Assembly (NCBI GenBank): GCA_031550915.1
Contig: JAVBOF010000057.1
Location: forward strand, 1-7,634
From: JAVBOF01 sp031550915
GTDB lineage: Bacteria; Bacillota; Clostridia; Christensenellales; MGBC116941
Reading direction: 5' to 3'
DNA length: 7,634 bases
Shown here: positions 5,459-7,634 of the stretch, in pieces
Layout of the letters: each line of letters opens with the position of its first letter
How positions within the stretch are numbered: the stretch's first letter is position 1
Notes under the pieces: generated by a model
What the model was told of the DNA's origin: nothing
Seen by the model: the letters and a program-made list of their open reading frames with translations, nothing else
Database searches by the model: none
Position numbers and translations under genes: made by a program

Positions 5459-6978
5459 CCCTCAGTGAAACTGCAGATGCAGTTTCTGCCGCTGTTTTTC
5501 GCTTCATATAGGACGGCATCAGAACGCTCTATCAATTCATCCAGCGTAATTTTTTGCCCGGGCATATAAGAAGATACGCCTATGCTTATCGTTACATGGT
5601 ATGTCTGACTTTCTTCGTCCAAAGCGGTTTCTTCCAAAAGCATACGAAGGGATTCCGCAATCTTTTTTGCGCTGTGTTCTATCGTATCCGGCAGAAAAGC
5701 TATAAATTCTTCGCCGCCATACCGTGCAAGAATGTCGGTCTTTCTAAGACGTTGCTTTAAATTGGTGCAGACGGCCCTCAGGATATAATCGCCGCTCGCG
5801 TGGCCGTAAAGGTCGTTAAAATTCTTAAAATGATCGATATCCATCATCAAGATACTGAAAGGCCTCTTTTGCCTTGTGGAACGCTCAAATTCCCTCTCTG
5901 CAAGCTCCTGAAAATATCTGCGGTTGTATAATCCGGTCAGTTCGTCTATCCTTGCCTGATGTTCCAGCCGTTTTATCAAAGTACGGTTCTCTGTTTGATC
6001 ATAAATAAGCATGCAGATGCCGGCGGATTTTGCGCCTATTATGGTATTTTGGCTAATAGCACGGTATTCCCGCTTATGGTCAGAATCTCCGATGCTGAAA
6101 TCACAAAAATCATCTCCACTGCCAAGAATTTGAGGAAATCCGGAAACGCCTTCCAGAGAACTGCCGGGCATAAGATCGCAGAGATCAGGAAAAAGGTCTT
6201 TGGCAGTTTGGTTTGAATCGAGGTATTGATGCTTTTGATTAAATATTATAACCGCGTCCCGCATAGTTTCAAAAACCCTGTCGCGTGATATCGAAGTGAC
6301 TTTGAATATACCTATTTGTGAAAGGGCGAATATACCGGTACAGATAACGATGCTTATAGGCGTAAAATCTATGCCCAAAACCGTTATTTTTGAAACGGTG
6401 GAGATGCCTGCGATCAACGGCAGGATATTATTTATCATTATGATAATTGCCCGGGCAGAAAAAATCTTTCTGATCATTACATGTGTACGAATGTGCATGG
6501 CGAGGCTTACGAGCAACAGCAGGTACAGATACCCGACATGTATAAAATATATAAGCGACGGCTCGGTATGTATATACGTAAATACTCCATTGTCAATAAG
6601 CTCTACCGCGTTGTAGTAAAGATGATGAAGAATATCTGTCTGCATCATTGCGAAAACAATGGCGGGAATTATAAACAAAGGTATTATAATACGCTTTTTT
6701 ATTATTGGGTAATTACAATAATCAAAAGTGAAAAGCAGCCATAAAGGCGCGCAACAGACAACTCCGAGATAGCTTATCCTCGTACCCAAAAACGATCCTT
6801 CGAAACTTTGGGCAAACACTTCTATAGCATATCCGCCCATATAAAAAAAAGCCGCGAGCGACAATAGACTAAAAAATAAAGTAAATTTCGCTTGTCGGCG
6901 GATTATTGATAATATTGCTAAAAACAGCGAAAAAGCCGTCAATAAAAAAAGAAGGGAGACCACTATAGTTCGTGCCAT
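5455..6978 (-). CDS. Membrane diguanylate cyclase (7TM-PAS-GGDEF)
   Basis: This 507-residue enzyme should make cyclic di-GMP from two GTP. About seven hydrophobic segments fill residues 5-225, matching the 7TM sensor seen at the N-terminus of some histidine kinases (HisKA_7TM-like). A PAS-like domain follows (about 232-330, with RDAVIIFNQ), then a GGDEF domain (about 338-502) starting ARIDELTGLYNRRYF. The active site is intact: GGEEF (421-425), metal-binding Asp380 in MMDIDHFKNFND, and GHASGDYIL. The product-inhibition I-site RKTD (412-415) is exactly five residues before GGEEF, so c-di-GMP feedback is expected. There is no EAL domain. AAGGA lies 9 nt before the chosen ATG (6978); an adjacent TTG codon (6981) at 6 nt is an alternative start adding one residue. 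Its signal is unknown. Confidence 0.93.
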   Translation of the reverse strand: MARTIVVSLLFLLTAFSLFLAILSIIRRQAKFTLFFSLLSLAAFFYMGGYAIEVFAQSFEGSFLGTRISYLGVVCCAPLWLLFTFDYCNYPIIKKRIIIPLFIIPAIVFAMMQTDILHHLYYNAVELIDNGVFTYIHTEPSLIYFIHVGYLYLLLLVSLAMHIRTHVMIRKIFSARAIIIMINNILPLIAGISTVSKITVLGIDFTPISIVICTGIFALSQIGIFKVTSISRDRVFETMRDAVIIFNQKHQYLDSNQTAKDLFPDLCDLMPGSSLEGVSGFPQILGSGDDFCDFSIGDSDHKREYRAISQNTIIGAKSAGICMLIYDQTENRTLIKRLEHQARIDELTGLYNRRYFQELAEREFERSTRQKRPFSILMMDIDHFKNFNDLYGHASGDYILRAVCTNLKQRLRKTDILARYGGEEFIAFLPDTIEHSAKKIAESLRMLLEETALDEESQTYHVTISIGVSSYMPGQKITLDELIERSDAVLYEAKNSGRNCICSFTEG

Positions 6979-7008
6979 CAATGCTTTTCCTTAAAAGAGT
7001 TTTGATAG

Positions 7009-7037
7009 ATTATACCACATACTTCTTATATGATAAA
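7009..7037 (-). promoter_or_regulatory. Extended -10 promoter for the diguanylate cyclase operon
   Basis: On the minus strand TGGTATAAT gives a perfect TATAAT (7009-7014) with the TG-N extended -10 element. At 17 bp upstream the -35 is only TTTATC (7032-7037), a weak match that an extended -10 can compensate. Transcription would start near 7002, about 24 nt before the ATG. Confidence 0.6.
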
Positions 7038-7070
7038 GCATAAAGATTCAAAACGAACAAATACATGCAT

Positions 7071-7117
7071 AATACCCGAGAATTTTGATTCACAACGCTT
7101 AAATGTACTCGGATATT
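7071..7117. repeat. Interrupted inverted repeat downstream of purC
   Basis: AATACCCGAG (7071-7080) and CTCGGATATT (7108-7117) can pair along 10 bp with one wobble or mismatch, across a 27-nt loop. It lies just after the purC stop and upstream of the cyclase promoter. Neither strand has a proper T run after the stem, so it is a poor intrinsic terminator; it could be a weak terminator, an mRNA 3' stabiliser or an operator. Confidence 0.35.
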
Positions 7118-7132
7118 AAAAAGCCATAAAAA

Positions 7133-7634
7133 TCAGTCTAAGACCATTTTGGAAAGGTCCAACGGATCTACGCTTTTGCCATCCTTGAATACGCGCATAT
7201 TTCCTCCGGAGATTTCATCTATTAGACAAACCTTGCCGTCTACACGTCCGAACTCAAGCTTAATATCGTAAAGCTGAAGATTTTTTGCAGCTAAAACATC
7301 TTTTATGACACCACAAATATTTCTTGTCATATCGGCAATATCGTCATATTCTTTAGGCGTCATCAAGCCGATAACATCCAAACCGTCTTTTGTAATAAGC
7401 GGATCTCCGCGCTCATCATCCTTCAAGGTCATCTCCACATAGGCAGGGAGATCGGCACCTTCTTTTATATAATCGCCATACCGCTTAATAAAACTTCCAA
7501 CCGCCTTATAGCGGCAAATGATCTCCAAACCCTTTCCGAATACCGTAGCGGGTTTTACCGTCATCGTCGCGTTTTCAATATCTGACGAGATATAATGGGT
7601 ATAGATGCCGTTTTTATTCAACAATTCAAAAAAA
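7133..7634 (-). CDS. purC: SAICAR synthetase PurC, 5' end beyond the window
   Basis: The reading frame is open to the window edge, giving 166 C-terminal residues of a protein expected to be about 235 long, so roughly the first 70 residues with the ATP-binding N-lobe are missing. PurC (phosphoribosylaminoimidazole-succinocarboxamide synthase) joins aspartate to CAIR with ATP in purine synthesis. Supporting motifs are LEIICRYKAVGSFIKRYG, corresponding to the usual E-x-VVRN-x-AAGS-x-x-KR-x-G, YDIKLEFGR, and LIDEISGGNMRV, where common PurC has DEISPDTCRLWD. The last difference, and EMTLKDDERGDPLI in place of E-x-x-x-K-x-D-x-L-x-DP, place it in a divergent PurC branch. A TTG at 7624 is in frame but is not the start, because homology continues upstream of it (FFELLNKNG). 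Confidence 0.85.
   Translation of the reverse strand, partial: FFELLNKNGIYTHYISSDIENATMTVKPATVFGKGLEIICRYKAVGSFIKRYGDYIKEGADLPAYVEMTLKDDERGDPLITKDGLDVIGLMTPKEYDDIADMTRNICGVIKDVLAAKNLQLYDIKLEFGRVDGKVCLIDEISGGNMRVFKDGKSVDPLDLSKMVLD

Noticed and set aside
80..7132. 12-nt direct repeat AAGCCATAAAAA at 80-91 and 7121-7132
   Set aside because: A 12-mer repeated once in 7.6 kb is expected by chance, especially in AT-rich spacers; no further similarity flanks it.

Overview
The window looks like a chromosomal stretch from an anaerobic, low-to-moderate GC Firmicute, most likely class Clostridia. The evidence is the AT-rich spacers, strong GGAGG-type ribosome binding sites, a clostridial-style iron-sulfur protein with VPCCGG and LNQWPVQL motifs, a GNAT acetyltransferase, a TPM protein and a DUF3267 zincin. 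I see no transposase, integrase, tRNA, rRNA, CRISPR array or phage gene. No gap of 300 bases or more lacks a gene; the longest (3099-3360) holds two outward-facing promoters.

Region 1 (1-848, + strand): a two-cluster ferredoxin-like protein preceded by a perfect GTAAC-N4-GTTAC palindrome with CRP/FNR-family geometry. Region 2 (869-3098, - strand): a likely operon read leftward from a promoter near 3162-3193. It encodes an LDH/MDH-family NAD-dependent 2-hydroxyacid dehydrogenase, an O6-alkylguanine-DNA alkyltransferase (Ogt), an AlkA-type 3-methyladenine glycosylase, and a candidate small protein of about 47 residues. Ogt and the glycosylase overlap by 14 nt and together cover direct and base-excision repair of alkylated DNA.

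Region 3 (3311-4809, + strand): a RimJ/RimL-type GNAT acetyltransferase and, 24 nt later, a secreted or membrane-anchored TPM-domain protein, apparently one transcript. Region 4 (4829-7037, - strand): a 7TM-PAS-GGDEF diguanylate cyclase with an intact product-inhibition site, whose stop codon overlaps (ATGA) the start of a DUF3267 membrane zincin. Region 5 (7133-7634, - strand): the C-terminal two thirds of a divergent SAICAR synthetase (PurC), cut by the window edge.

Most genes are familiar families. The parts that merit a second look are the FNR-like palindrome, the Cys-to-Leu change in the second ferredoxin cluster, the malate-type arginine in the otherwise lactate-type dehydrogenase, the unannotated small ORF after the glycosylase, and the coupled cyclase/zincin pair. 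I did not find convincing evidence for a wholly new defence or mobile system.
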